DNA from: Runella zeae DSM 19591
GTDB lineage: Bacteria > Bacteroidota > Bacteroidia > Cytophagales > Spirosomataceae
Assembly (NCBI RefSeq): GCF_000423565.1
Contig: NZ_AUIF01000062.1
Coordinates: 1-34,269, forward strand
DNA: 34,269 nt
Direction of reading: 5' to 3'
Under the pieces are notes generated by a model that saw nothing but the letters and a program-made list of their open reading frames with translations, ran no database searches and was not told where the DNA came from. How positions within the stretch are numbered: position 1 is the stretch's first letter; every line of letters starts with the position of its first letter. Below are positions 8,501-15,051 of this stretch, piece by piece. The position numbers were made by a program, and so were the translations under genes.

Positions 8501-8945
8501 CTACAAAAGAGTGCCTGGGCGAGAAACTGGCGGTAGCACCTCTATGCAAGCTTTGAAAGTAGACAACAGTGGCAACCCTGCGGGCTACATCGATACACCT
8601 ACTTATTTTAATCTTGGGCCCCGCTCCTGGATAGGTGGAGAAGGAGGCAAACAAGAATATGTTATTCCTTATGCAATGTTACAGGATCCGGTAGTGGCCA
8701 ATATTGCCGGAGCACTGGAGGCAGTAAGACCCCGCTATTTTGCTCAAGGTGGAAGCACGGCTCTGCCTTCAGCTGGCAGCTCCTCTCAAGGAAGCGATTT
8801 CAATGCTAAAGCTATGATGCAGCTCTTAGCTGAAGTAAACGCCATGCGTGGCGACTTAAAAAACCTCAAAGTCACTCTCAACTATTATGAGTTTGAAAGA
8901 TTTGAGAAAGATATTCAGCTTATAAGAGATGAGAATACTGGATAA
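5571..8945 (+). CDS. Phage tail tape measure protein, copy L
   Basis: A 1124-aa protein that sets tail length and leads DNA injection. The N-terminus (IQLVVDGKSAETSVKQL) and the hydrophobic GVVGGNVITALLQQL near residue 95 match the TP901-type core. A membrane-interacting middle (about residues 460-550) is followed by a coiled-coil region (about 620-790) with a 62-residue tandem duplication. The C-terminal block VPGRETGG...VDNSGNPAGYIDTPTYF is shared with copy R. If fully helical at 1.5 angstrom per residue it would span roughly 170 nm. It ends its operon, 8 bp before a strong terminator, whereas tape measure genes usually precede further tail genes. Confidence 0.85.
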   Translation: MAKNSTNTSKSVIQLVVDGKSAETSVKQLGVALNHVNKELRDMKINDPQRAELLKQKKLITDEYMKQKTLIGDIRSGWSRFKSEVVQIAAGVVGGNVITALLQQLIMFIPQLINKALELRDSLADVAKATDMTDAEVKALNRELKGFNTRTATKELRDMAKVGGQFGVAKEQIAGFVKGADQVNVALGDQFGSAEATAGAVLKLRNIFQNLKSDNIEKDLLHIGNALNVLEAQGAATGAGMTDFSSRIGGVLIPLKVSEAQVLGLSATLEELNVTAERGSTATVDIFQRMLTETEAFAKVAKTADGAKMTLQEYKKLIGEDIYGAFLAYLRGLKEIQPNQIAFMAALEESKLTGAGASEVLSKLSTNQEMLAQKIKLAGDALQNTDSITAEFNKKNHELALGLKRLSEWWNGLIYNQTFQDFATGLVSLLNRMLGLTEKMDDANKTSFSFLSVIESIIDAIGNLLISLRDLTVTLTGYGDAGKLVIDVGKGIGVVFKLLATAIMVVANETATLIGYFDVLINSGKKVMNFFGGQFKINPLSNMDNLMKRRQENIDKVNSWWTTPKAPVNPAPTGGYSGAGPWQENIQTGGYSGENPNPTSSNSPNTSTPVSNVPGKKEKKELENLRKELQKLQEDVLLNSLSSYEREIKAVELKYKKLQTEAKGNAKLIKEIKELEEQEKTAIEKQYSKEIEQIRAALLLNTLSTHEKELKEVELKYEKLRTEAKGNAKLIIEIDQLEKQERTAIEEKHTRQLEKENQERIKDAVEAREKIASAQRESLEQSEKAMADYRKGKKSVYSSKGEGSLGISENDEFNAQSQLKDKYDQEIKSLRDNFNEALSSAPDELRSEMTHQFGQVLIQAEKNYYDESNQLHLDFTQKRLAAYSNLASGVSDIFTSLMEVTGENEGMFLAFQKTAAMIQIAIDTAKAISAVTADGAMVGLTPIEKALAISSSIGIVLANIAKAKKVLSTAPQAETPSYKRVPGRETGGSTSMQALKVDNSGNPAGYIDTPTYFNLGPRSWIGGEGGKQEYVIPYAMLQDPVVANIAGALEAVRPRYFAQGGSTALPSAGSSSQGSDFNAKAMMQLLAEVNAMRGDLKNLKVTLNYYEFERFEKDIQLIRDENTG
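7482..7853 (+). repeat. 186-bp tandem duplication inside the tape measure gene L
   Basis: Two direct copies (7482-7667 and 7668-7853) each encode 62 residues beginning LNSLSSYERE / LNTLSTHEKE and containing the shared stretch EAKGNAKLI. The DNA is strongly conserved around AGAAGCCAAAGGCAATGCG. Copy R has a single related unit (LLNSNEREVQVVKFKYERL). The period keeps the frame and adds coiled coil, so it is an in-frame length change of the tape measure. Confidence 0.8.
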
Positions 8946-8952
8946 AAAATAG

Positions 8953-8978
8953 AAAACCCGCTATCGATAGCGGGTTTT
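8953..8978 (+). terminator. Rho-independent terminator after tape measure L
   Basis: A perfect 26-bp palindrome with arms AAAACCCGCTATC and its complement. The right arm ends in TTTT and continues TCTTT. It closes module L and, being symmetric with A and T tracts, can also stop transcription coming from the opposite strand. Confidence 0.85.
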
Positions 8979-9067
8979 CTTTGGACGTCCAAATCACTAT
9001 TATGTATATATCAAGTTGTTGTCGAAGCTAGGATGCAAAGATATTCAATTAATTTATTTCTTTTGAA

Positions 9068-9628
9068 CTAGATTGTGGTATCTAAATATCTATAAACCGT
9101 CGCTCGACTGATTCCTAGAAGTTTACCGATTTCAGCAACCGTTTTTTCTTTTTTATCATATAAAATTTTTGCCGCTTCTGCTTTTGATTGAGCTTCTTTA
9201 CTTAGCCCTTTGGGTTTTCCTCCTTGCCGTCCCCGCGCACGGGCGGCTGACAATCCTGCTTTAGTTCGTTCACGGATTATATCTCTTTCAAATTCTGCTA
9301 AGGAAGCAAATATGTTAAAAACTAACCTACCTTGGGCGGTTGTGGTATCAATGGCATCATTTAGGCTTTTAAAACCTATTTTTCTTTCTTGAAATGCACT
9401 TATTAGATGTATCAACTCTTTGAGTGATCTACCCAGACGGTCAAGTTTCCACACGATAAGTGTGTCCCCTTCACGCAAATGTTCTATCAACTTTTGAAGT
9501 TGGGGCCTTTCAGTAGCTGATGAGGCTTTTTCCTGAAATATACGCTCACAACCTGCTTGTTGAAGCCCGTCGATTTGAAGATTTAAGTTTTGTTCTTGGG
9601 TTGACACCCTAGCGTATCCAAATATCAT
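9068..9628 (-). CDS. Serine recombinase (resolvase/invertase family)
   Basis: A 186-aa protein, the usual length for small serine recombinases. The catalytic Ser9 lies in GYARVSTQEQ, and the active-site arginines lie in LDRLGRS (about residues 62-68). The long E-helix region FASLAEFERDIIRERT, the linker ARARGRQGGKPKG and a C-terminal helix-turn-helix (TVAEIGKLLGISRATVYRYL, residues 163-182) are all present, so the protein looks intact. Members resolve or invert DNA between short crossover sites. Sequence alone does not separate resolvase from invertase. It is divergently oriented from the small genes on its right, and candidate sites lie directly upstream. It is adjacent to the 3' end of module L. 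Confidence 0.9.
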   Translation of the reverse strand: MIFGYARVSTQEQNLNLQIDGLQQAGCERIFQEKASSATERPQLQKLIEHLREGDTLIVWKLDRLGRSLKELIHLISAFQERKIGFKSLNDAIDTTTAQGRLVFNIFASLAEFERDIIRERTKAGLSAARARGRQGGKPKGLSKEAQSKAEAAKILYDKKEKTVAEIGKLLGISRATVYRYLDTTI

Positions 9629-9633
9629 ATTTT

Positions 9634-9750
9634 TGTCTCATTAACTTAAACAAAGATACTAAAATAAAACATAGAAATTTGAGATGATGATATGAGACAT
9701 TTCCAACAACTTTTTTATAACTTGCGAAAGACATTGCAACATGTCTCATA
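9634..9750. promoter_or_regulatory. Possible res/crossover site of the serine recombinase
   Basis: Upstream of the recombinase start the motif TGTCTCAT occurs at 9634-9641. TATGAGACAT (9691-9700) and its exact inverse ATGTCTCATA (9741-9750) follow. Three half-sites clustered within 117 bp beside the gene resemble the multi-subsite layout of resolvase sites and would also allow autoregulation. Spacing does not match a specific known res site. Confidence 0.4.
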
Positions 9751-9925
9751 AAACGAGGGTTTTGTGAGAATTTGTTTACACTTAGCAAGCACTATTTTGT
9801 CAGGCAAGACTATAATTGACACACGATAACATTTTGGAGCTGTTGTTAGCAAGCCAATCGCCCCGACAAGCTAGCATTTAATTATAGTAATACCCATTCA
9901 TTTTCAACTCAAATTTAAAATAGTT

Positions 9926-10042
9926 ATGAAGCTTGTTTATGTAGCGATTGGTGCCCTGATTGCGTTAATTCCAGGGGCGTCTTTTTTACTCATCGCGGTC
10001 GATCATGGTTCACAAAATTGCAAAATCTTACGGTGTATCTAA
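9926..10042 (+). CDS. Small single-pass membrane protein
   Basis: A 38-aa ORF with one hydrophobic segment (VYVAIGALIALIPGASFLLIAV) and a short Cys-containing tail. It overlaps the following 74-aa gene by 38 bp in another frame. Function is unknown. The GC-richer codons and overlap suggest it is real and coupled to the next gene, but it is short. The roughly 300 bp upstream hold the res-like motifs, a direct repeat TTAGCAAGC (9782, 9846) and an inverted pair ACTATAATT/AATTATAGT (9809, 9880). Confidence 0.4.
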   Translation: MKLVYVAIGALIALIPGASFLLIAVDHGSQNCKILRCI

Positions 10043-10229
10043 CCTAGGCGACCTTATCTGGTTCTGTGCAAAAATGGTGGTTATTAGTACCTTTCTGAAA
10101 CTCTTTGCAACATTACTACATCCCATTCCAATACTTGGACAAGTAGCTAATTCACTCGTAGCTGGCGGATTTATCTACTTCGTTTACGATATTGCTGACT
10201 CACATTATGCATCAATCGCCCGCAGGTAG
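10005..10229 (+). CDS. Small membrane protein, two predicted segments
   Basis: A 74-aa protein with hydrophobic stretches around residues 17-38 (LIWFCAKMVVISTFLKLFATLL) and 48-62 (ANSLVAGGFIYFVYD), ending in Arg-Arg. The family is unrecognised. It overlaps the 38-aa membrane ORF upstream, and the pair could be a small membrane-active system, but nothing in the sequence shows this. Confidence 0.5.
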   Translation: MVHKIAKSYGVSNLGDLIWFCAKMVVISTFLKLFATLLHPIPILGQVANSLVAGGFIYFVYDIADSHYASIARR

Positions 10230-10352
10230 TTTTCTGGAAGATTTGCACATATATACATATACCTCTCACCTTCGAAAAAATTCAAGACTTTGGTTTAAAA
10301 AGTAGAAGAAGGTTCTGGAATATTAAGTAAGTTAATTTGGGAAGCTCATGTA

Positions 10353-10610
10353 ATGCTAAATGTTTTTTTCAGCTTACTCCTTTTGTTAAGCTATACGAAA
10401 ATACTTATGGTGTTTCTTGGGGCAAGCAATTTCAAATTGTTGTTCAGCCCAACAATCATCAGCCATAAACAGTATGGGGAGATATTTAATTTTTTACCAA
10501 ACCCTCTCTTAAACATAGCTTTTTACATACAGGAAATAGTATTTTTTAATAATTCTAACGAATCTTTATTTTTCGTTCTTCTTATTTGGCTACATATTCA
10601 AAGAACTTGA
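10353..10610 (+). CDS. Hypothetical AT-rich membrane ORF
   Basis: An 85-aa, very hydrophobic product (FFSLLLLLSYTKILMVFLG at the N-terminus; FFVLLIWLHI near the C-terminus). The base composition is strongly AT-rich, which by itself generates Phe/Leu/Ile-rich ORFs, so this may be spurious. The convergent DUF4238 gene ends 29 bp downstream. Confidence 0.3.
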   Translation: MLNVFFSLLLLLSYTKILMVFLGASNFKLLFSPTIISHKQYGEIFNFLPNPLLNIAFYIQEIVFFNNSNESLFFVLLIWLHIQRT

Positions 10611-10639
10611 AAAATTACAATCAAAATAATTTCTCTTTT

Positions 10640-11674
10640 TTATTCGGGTCTAGGGGGTTTATATAATCTAGTAGGCATTGCTTCTACCCAAGCTGACTGC
10701 CCTCTTTTTGCGGCTTCTACTAAAGCTTTTTCATCCGCTCCTATTAAAATTTTATTAGCATGTGTACAATGACAAATATTGTATTCTGCTACTTTATTGG
10801 GTGAGTAAGTAACTGCTACAACTTTTTCTTTATTAGGGCCTATTTTTGTATCTATTTCTAATAAATGTATAAGTAAACCATGCAAAGGAGACAGGGGAAA
10901 AAAGAATCTATCTATTCTTTTCTTATCGAAGTCGTCAAAAATCAAAGACCATACGTTTTCCTTATTAAAAAAAATCCCTGGATTATCTGAAGTAATAATT
11001 TGAGAATTAGGATGCGTTCTAATTATTTCCCATTTAGAGTTAATAAGATGTTTTTTTAACTTTAAAGCTTCACTGGCCAAACCACTTTCTGGGTCTAAAT
11101 ACAAAGCAACTGTATGAAGGATTCTCAAAAGTTCTTGTGGGTTTTCTAAGTCGTACTCATATTTTTTTTTTAGCTCATTCGCATAATCCATCAAAGCTTT
11201 ATCTTGAGGGTTTATCTTTTTTAGTATATTTTCTAGGTGTTGGCGTGCAGTAGGAATATGATCCTTGATTCCACTTAAGCTTTCATATACATCTCTTACA
11301 TATGGGTTTCTAAACTTTATGCTGACTATCATATTGACTATAGAACAAGTGTCTTTTACAGATAATAAAACGTGATTTTCTTTTTTTTCCTTTAATTTTG
11401 CTAATAATCTAGGCATCTCTTTTTCATAATCAAACCCTTCATCTTCAATAATGTCAGGGTTCTGCCCAAATCTAGAAGCAAGAAAGCTTTCTTGAGTATT
11501 AATACGATAAAAATATTCTTTAGTGCATAAAGTTTTACCAATGTATGATTTTTCAGATCGTAGAATTGACTTACTGAGATCTAACTTCCATAAATATAAA
11601 TCATTGTCTTTACCTTTACCAAATTCTTTTAAGTACCGTTTAGGTACGAAATGATGGTTTTTTTTAGTTGTCAT
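10640..11674 (-). CDS. DUF4238 family protein
   Basis: A 344-aa protein taken from the ATG at 11674. An upstream ATG at 11758 would add 28 residues, but the family motif starts right after the chosen Met. The DUF4238 signature KNHHFVPKRYLKEF is at residues 4-17. The later TSDNPGIFF and FFPLSPLHGLLIHLLE motifs are also typical. The molecular function of DUF4238 is not established. Such genes are scattered in accessory regions and next to defence cargo, so an anti-phage or regulatory role is possible but unproven. The AT-rich composition differs from the phage core, suggesting a separately acquired cargo gene. Confidence 0.75.
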   Translation of the reverse strand: MTTKKNHHFVPKRYLKEFGKGKDNDLYLWKLDLSKSILRSEKSYIGKTLCTKEYFYRINTQESFLASRFGQNPDIIEDEGFDYEKEMPRLLAKLKEKKENHVLLSVKDTCSIVNMIVSIKFRNPYVRDVYESLSGIKDHIPTARQHLENILKKINPQDKALMDYANELKKKYEYDLENPQELLRILHTVALYLDPESGLASEALKLKKHLINSKWEIIRTHPNSQIITSDNPGIFFNKENVWSLIFDDFDKKRIDRFFFPLSPLHGLLIHLLEIDTKIGPNKEKVVAVTYSPNKVAEYNICHCTHANKILIGADEKALVEAAKRGQSAWVEAMPTRLYKPPRPE

Positions 11675-11849
11675 ATCTATAGAGTAAAAGTCGATATAAA
11701 GTTTATGTACCTTATTAAGGTATGGACAAATATTAACAGAATATGCAAAATTAGACAAGTATTATATATGTTTCACTAATACCTAACTTTATGTCATTAA
11801 TCAGATTTTCAGAATGTACTTAATAACTTTTCTCCATATACTAGTTATA

Positions 11850-11883
11850 AACCTTACTCAATAGAGTACTATTGAGCAAGGTT
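11850..11883. terminator. Long hairpin overlapping the 3' end of the RHH gene
   Basis: Arms AACCTTACTCAATAG (11850-11864) and CTATTGAGCAAGGTT (11869-11883) pair with one mismatch around a 4-nt loop. The hairpin contains the stop of the small - strand gene. The T tract is short on both sides, so termination strength is uncertain. Confidence 0.5.
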
Positions 11884-12042
11884 TTCTTCTGATTCTATTA
11901 ACTCTAAGCCTTTGCGTAAAACTTCATAGTAAACATCTCTAAGCGTTACCTTATCTCCCAATTCTAAGCGCTTAAGCTGCAATTTTTTAATTTTAGAGTG
12001 AATGTCATTTGGAGTATCTAAGTATATCTTGGTTGTTGTCAT
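11869..12042 (-). CDS. Ribbon-helix-helix (CopG/ParD-like) DNA-binding protein
   Basis: A 57-aa protein, MTTTKIYLDTPNDIHSKIKK..., with an N-terminal beta strand (TTKIYLD) followed by two helices (IHSKIKKLQLKRLELG and TLRDVYYEVLRKGLELIE). This is the RHH dimer pattern of small autoregulators and antitoxins. No toxin-like gene adjoins it. The divergent 61-aa ORF across the iteron array is its closest partner. The array directly upstream (12074-12141) is the likely binding site. Confidence 0.65.
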   Translation of the reverse strand: MTTTKIYLDTPNDIHSKIKKLQLKRLELGDKVTLRDVYYEVLRKGLELIESEENLAQ

Positions 12043-12073
12043 CGTAGTAAGATAAGTTTATTTACAAAAATAA

Positions 12074-12141
12074 ATTTTTATGACTTAAATACTCATTTAT
12101 CATAAATATGTATTTTTATGACAAAAATATATTTTTATGAC
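12074..12141. repeat. 19-bp-spaced iteron array, probable RHH operator
   Basis: ATTTTTATGAC occurs exactly at 12074, 12112 and 12131, and a degenerate copy sharing TTTAT fits at 12093. Starts are therefore spaced 19 bp apart throughout. The array fills the divergent intergenic region between the RHH gene and the 61-aa gene and overlaps the latter's ATG, as expected for a cooperative RHH operator controlling both promoters. Confidence 0.65.
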
Positions 12142-12322
12142 AAAACAAATGCAATCCGACGAAATTTGGCAAAAATTCATTGAGTCTAGCGTAGCAGAGT
12201 TGGCTTATGAGCAGCAGATTCAAAAGCTAACGGAGCTTAAAAAGATTGAGTCTGAGCGCCGTCAGCACTATTTTAACCTGCTTGATGCCCAAAATCTAGT
12301 CAAGCCGAGTCAAAAGGCTTGA
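12137..12322 (+). CDS. Hypothetical small protein divergent from RHH gene
   Basis: A 61-aa, charged, helical protein (AELAYEQQIQKLTELKKIESERRQHYF) without membrane segments. The family is unrecognised. Its start is embedded in the last 19-bp iteron, so it is probably repressed by the RHH protein. It converges with the integrase, leaving a 4-bp gap. Confidence 0.5.
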   Translation: MTKQMQSDEIWQKFIESSVAELAYEQQIQKLTELKKIESERRQHYFNLLDAQNLVKPSQKA

Positions 12323-12326
12323 GCTT

Positions 12327-13568
12327 TTATTCCCCAAATACTCTTTTTACAAGCTCGTCATTTTCTTCTGGCTCGGCATCGTTGAAATATTGCTCCGTAA
12401 TGCTGATGCTACTGTGATCGAGCGCGTCGGAGATAATATGAATATCTCCAATCAACTGCCGGGCAATGTTGGCAAAGCTATGCCGTGCTACGTGCATACT
12501 GAGCTTTTCAGTCCCAATTTGCTCCGCAATCTCATTCAGTTCATTACGTAGGAGTGAATTTTTAGAATCCAGAAACTTCACCCATTTACGGGGGTCAAAT
12601 TGTTTCTTGTCCACATTTTTCAAAAGCGGGAATATGTAATCATTCGGTTTGGGCTTCAGGGGAGGAATCGGCTTGTATAAGTCAAGGATTGCTTGAGCTT
12701 TCGATATTATTTTTCTACCACGGCCTTTATCGGTTTTATTGGCAGAGTAATAGAGGTAGTTTCCCTTTACGTCTTTCCAAGTCAGCTGAAGCAGGTCTTT
12801 GACCCTTATGCCTTGCATATAGAAAGAAAACAAAAACATATACTTGGCATCAGCTCTCCTGGTATTGGGTGGTACTTCTAGCTTTTCAATGGCCTCTATC
12901 TCGAAAGCTTTTAAGCGAGTTCGTTTCGTCTTGGTTTTTCGCGGTGGAGCATACTCATCCCACGGGGAGCCGTCGGTCAAGCGATAGCGTTTTGATTTTA
13001 CCGCCTCTCGATAGATGGTCTTAAGTACCTTCATATTGGCACCAATGGTATTGGCACTATTGCCAAGGCGGGTCAGGTGCCTTTCATAATCTTTCAGAAA
13101 ATCATAGGTGATTTCGGAAAAGTATAAATCTTTTTGGCGACCGTCCCGGCCTTTTCCTAAGTACTGTTTGAGTTTGCTTACAATTGACTCACGGGCCGCC
13201 TGGGTTTCGGGGTTAGGGACTTTGCCCACATGCTGATCCGCATAGTCCAAATAGCTTTCACCTAGCACTTCTTTCTTGAGCTTGCGTTGAATCTCTCCTG
13301 CCGAAAGTGGGCTGTTTTCGGCAAATCTTTTGAGGTATTCTTTTTCAGCTTCGAGGAGCTTTACCTTCATTGCCATGTTGATTTGAGCATAAAGGGAATG
13401 AGACTTCCTTACTTCTTCCTTCTCAGCGTTCCAGTCTTCTTTTTTTACACTGTAGCCTATATTGATACGCTTTGGTTTTTTGTTGTGCGTAATCCGTAGC
13501 ATGATGCTATGCTTACCGTCTGCTCCTGGACGACTGTTTAGCTCGAAGTGAAAAGTAACCTTGCCCAT
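12327..13568 (-). CDS. Tyrosine recombinase / phage integrase
   Basis: A 413-aa protein with the Bacteroidota-type layout. An N-terminal arm-binding domain covers residues 1-90 (FELNSRPGADGKHSIMLRITHN). A SAM-like core-binding domain covers about 105-210. The catalytic domain has Arg255 (MQGIRVKDLL), Lys278, His359 and Arg362 (HVARHSF), His385 (LDHSS) and the nucleophile Tyr394 (EQYF). All active-site residues are present, so it should be functional. It would integrate and excise the element at the candidate tRNA-like core at 13698, about 130 bp upstream of its start. It is transcribed in the same direction as the repressor, with a terminator between them. Confidence 0.95.
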   Translation of the reverse strand: MGKVTFHFELNSRPGADGKHSIMLRITHNKKPKRINIGYSVKKEDWNAEKEEVRKSHSLYAQINMAMKVKLLEAEKEYLKRFAENSPLSAGEIQRKLKKEVLGESYLDYADQHVGKVPNPETQAARESIVSKLKQYLGKGRDGRQKDLYFSEITYDFLKDYERHLTRLGNSANTIGANMKVLKTIYREAVKSKRYRLTDGSPWDEYAPPRKTKTKRTRLKAFEIEAIEKLEVPPNTRRADAKYMFLFSFYMQGIRVKDLLQLTWKDVKGNYLYYSANKTDKGRGRKIISKAQAILDLYKPIPPLKPKPNDYIFPLLKNVDKKQFDPRKWVKFLDSKNSLLRNELNEIAEQIGTEKLSMHVARHSFANIARQLIGDIHIISDALDHSSISITEQYFNDAEPEENDELVKRVFGE

Positions 13569-13633
13569 ACGCTGAAACTTTTACTGTAACTTTTTTTAGT
13601 TCTTCTTATGACGTAGTGGGACGAATATAAACA

Positions 13634-13668
13634 AAAAAACGCCTTAGAAGTGAATCTAAGGCGTTTTT
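13634..13668. terminator. Bidirectional terminator between repressor operon and integrase
   Basis: Stem ACGCCTTAG (13639-13647) pairs with CTAAGGCGT (13655-13663), flanked by an A tract and a T tract. It would end - strand transcription arriving from the repressor/TerB operon and insulate the integrase. Confidence 0.8.
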
Positions 13669-13697
13669 GTAATATCACGAAATACTTTAAGATATTT

Positions 13698-13715
13698 TGG
13701 TGATCCCGCTGGGAC
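13698..13715 (-). other. Candidate att core: tRNA 3'-end-like sequence
   Basis: On the - strand this reads GTCCCAGCGGGATCACCA. That is the pattern of a tRNA T-stem 3' half, 7-nt acceptor strand and CCA end. The next ~85 nt on the same strand contain a T-loop-like GGGTTCGATTTCC but do not fold into a full tRNA, because the 5' acceptor half is missing. A tRNA 3' end without its 5' part next to an integrase is the signature of an attP or attL/attR core. The host tRNA cannot be named from this alone. Confidence 0.4.
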
Positions 13716-13813
13716 GTCCCTTTGGAAATCGAACCCTCACTGATAATGACTGCGTTAAGTACTTAACTTAACACTGTGCCACCGACGTTTCAGCCGCCTA
13801 AGCAAAAAAAAGA

Positions 13814-14269
13814 TTAGGCTCTCTGAGCCAAAACCTCTGTTGCTGGATGCGCTTTCAAAACGCCAGTCCCGGTGACACACTCATGCTTTCCCAGTAAATC
13901 CATCAAGCGATCTATTTGCTTATCTTTTGCGGCTATTTGCTGGTCTTTCACTTCTATTTGCTTGCTAAGGCGCATAAAGCTTTCCTCTAACTTTTTCAAG
14001 TATTCTTGAAGGTAGTTTTCATTTGCAGCTACCAAAGCAGGAGCATCCGCAAACATCTCTCCTTCTCCAGTAAGTAGCCATGAAGAATTGACTTGAGGAT
14101 ATTTCTTTAGTAGAGCAGTTATAAAGTCAAAACCTGGCTTCACTTTTCCCTCGATTATATATGCTACATTTGAATAACTTCTCCCCAGCGATTTCGCAAA
14201 TGAGTTATTATTCATCCCTAAAGCTTCAATGATTCCTTTAATTCGGAGTGAGATGTCAGTTTGTTCCAT
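13814..14269 (-). CDS. XRE-family repressor (CI-like, no protease domain)
   Basis: A 151-aa protein. The N-terminal helix-turn-helix spans about residues 8-70 (IKGIIEALGMNNNSFAKSLG...SYSNVAYIIEGK), followed by WLLTGEGEMF, typical of phage XRE repressors. Residues 85-130 form a coiled coil (LQEYLKKLEESFMRLSKQIE) that likely mediates oligomerisation. There is no LexA-type peptidase, so induction would not be by RecA-driven self-cleavage. It is the second gene of a - strand operon with the TerB-like gene (13-bp gap). The palindromes at 14777-14965 are its likely operators. Confidence 0.8.
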   Translation of the reverse strand: MEQTDISLRIKGIIEALGMNNNSFAKSLGRSYSNVAYIIEGKVKPGFDFITALLKKYPQVNSSWLLTGEGEMFADAPALVAANENYLQEYLKKLEESFMRLSKQIEVKDQQIAAKDKQIDRLMDLLGKHECVTGTGVLKAHPATEVLAQRA

Positions 14270-14282
14270 GGTCGTTAGTTAA

Positions 14283-14726
14283 TTAAGATGCTTTATTTTT
14301 AATTACCATAACATCAATGATTTTTGTGGCAAGGTCATTGGATATACTTAGCCCGTTCTGTAAATCCTCTAATAAAGCCTCTTCTTTGGCATTAACAATG
14401 CCATCGGCTAAGATAAAGTCTACAGCCGTCGCAAAAAGGGTTGGCTTCATTGTTTCTTTAACGATCGGAAGTGCCGCCGTCACTATTGCTTGCACTCCGT
14501 ATTTAGATTTTAAAGAATCTAATCTGCGATATGCTTCTAAACTATTAAATCCTTCCATGTAATTATTGCTATGCATAAATCCCACCAAAGCCTCAATTTC
14601 ATCATTACCTATTTCTCCATCTATTGCGACGCAGGCATATACAATAGCAAAAAAGGCTTCGCGGTCACTATTGAACTGAATAGAAGGTTGAGATGTAGAA
14701 GAAAAAAGTTTACTGAAGAGTCCCAT
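14283..14726 (-). CDS. TerB-like protein
   Basis: A 147-aa all-helical protein with the TerB pattern: DREAFFAIVYACVAIDGEI (about residues 22-40), repeated as a second helical half with ATAVDFILADGIVNAKEEAL. The acidic Asp residues before Gly in the two halves correspond to the proposed metal-contacting positions of TerB folds. TerB proteins are tied to tellurite resistance and phage-inhibition clusters, and single copies occur in prophages with unknown roles. Here it shares the lysogeny operon with the repressor, so it is expressed in the lysogen. A superinfection role is a guess. Confidence 0.65.
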   Translation of the reverse strand: MGLFSKLFSSTSQPSIQFNSDREAFFAIVYACVAIDGEIGNDEIEALVGFMHSNNYMEGFNSLEAYRRLDSLKSKYGVQAIVTAALPIVKETMKPTLFATAVDFILADGIVNAKEEALLEDLQNGLSISNDLATKIIDVMVIKNKAS

Positions 14727-14776
14727 ATTAAATGAATTATAAAGTTGTTGTTTTGATTTATTAATGAATTTGTGAT

Positions 14777-14965
14777 TATCTAATTTTAGAAATTCGATAG
14801 AGTCGTTAACGGTGTATTAAGCCTAACTTCTGCCTAATAATGCTGACTCAGCTACTAGCTAAACAAAATATTTCAAATGCATAATGTTTTGAAAATGAGC
14901 TTATTGCAAAATTTTCAAAATTTATTTTATCTAAAATTAGGTAATTGTTTATCTAATTTTAGATA
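14777..14965. promoter_or_regulatory. Lysogeny control region with three operator-like palindromes
   Basis: Within the 325-bp gene-free gap, TATCTAATTTTAGATA (14950-14965) is a perfect palindrome. TATCTAATTTTAGAAA (14777-14792) and TATCTAAAATTAGGTA (14928-14943) are close relatives. The latter two right-hand sites are 22 bp apart, two helical turns. A separate inverted pair TTTTGAAAAT/ATTTTCAAAA lies at 14887/14911. GATATTTG at 14962-14969 is one base off the Bacteroidota -7 element TAnnTTTG and overlaps the perfect operator, so repressor binding would block the rightward early promoter. Assignment to the XRE repressor is inference. Confidence 0.6.
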
Positions 14966-15051
14966 TTTGTATCAGATAGCAACAACAAATAAACAACTTT
15001 TTGACAAATGATAATAAAAGTTGTAATAATTATTTACTAAACGGCAAAGTT

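Noticed and set aside
9782-9888. Possible integron attC-like site (TTAGCAAGC repeats and ACTATAATT inverted pair)
   Set aside because: The core GTTRRRY/RYYYAAC sites are not convincing and there is no integron integrase.
13716-13800. Complete tRNA on the - strand next to the candidate att core
   Set aside because: A T-loop-like GGGTTCGATTTCC is present, but acceptor, D and T stems do not pair properly; only a 3'-end fragment is supportable.
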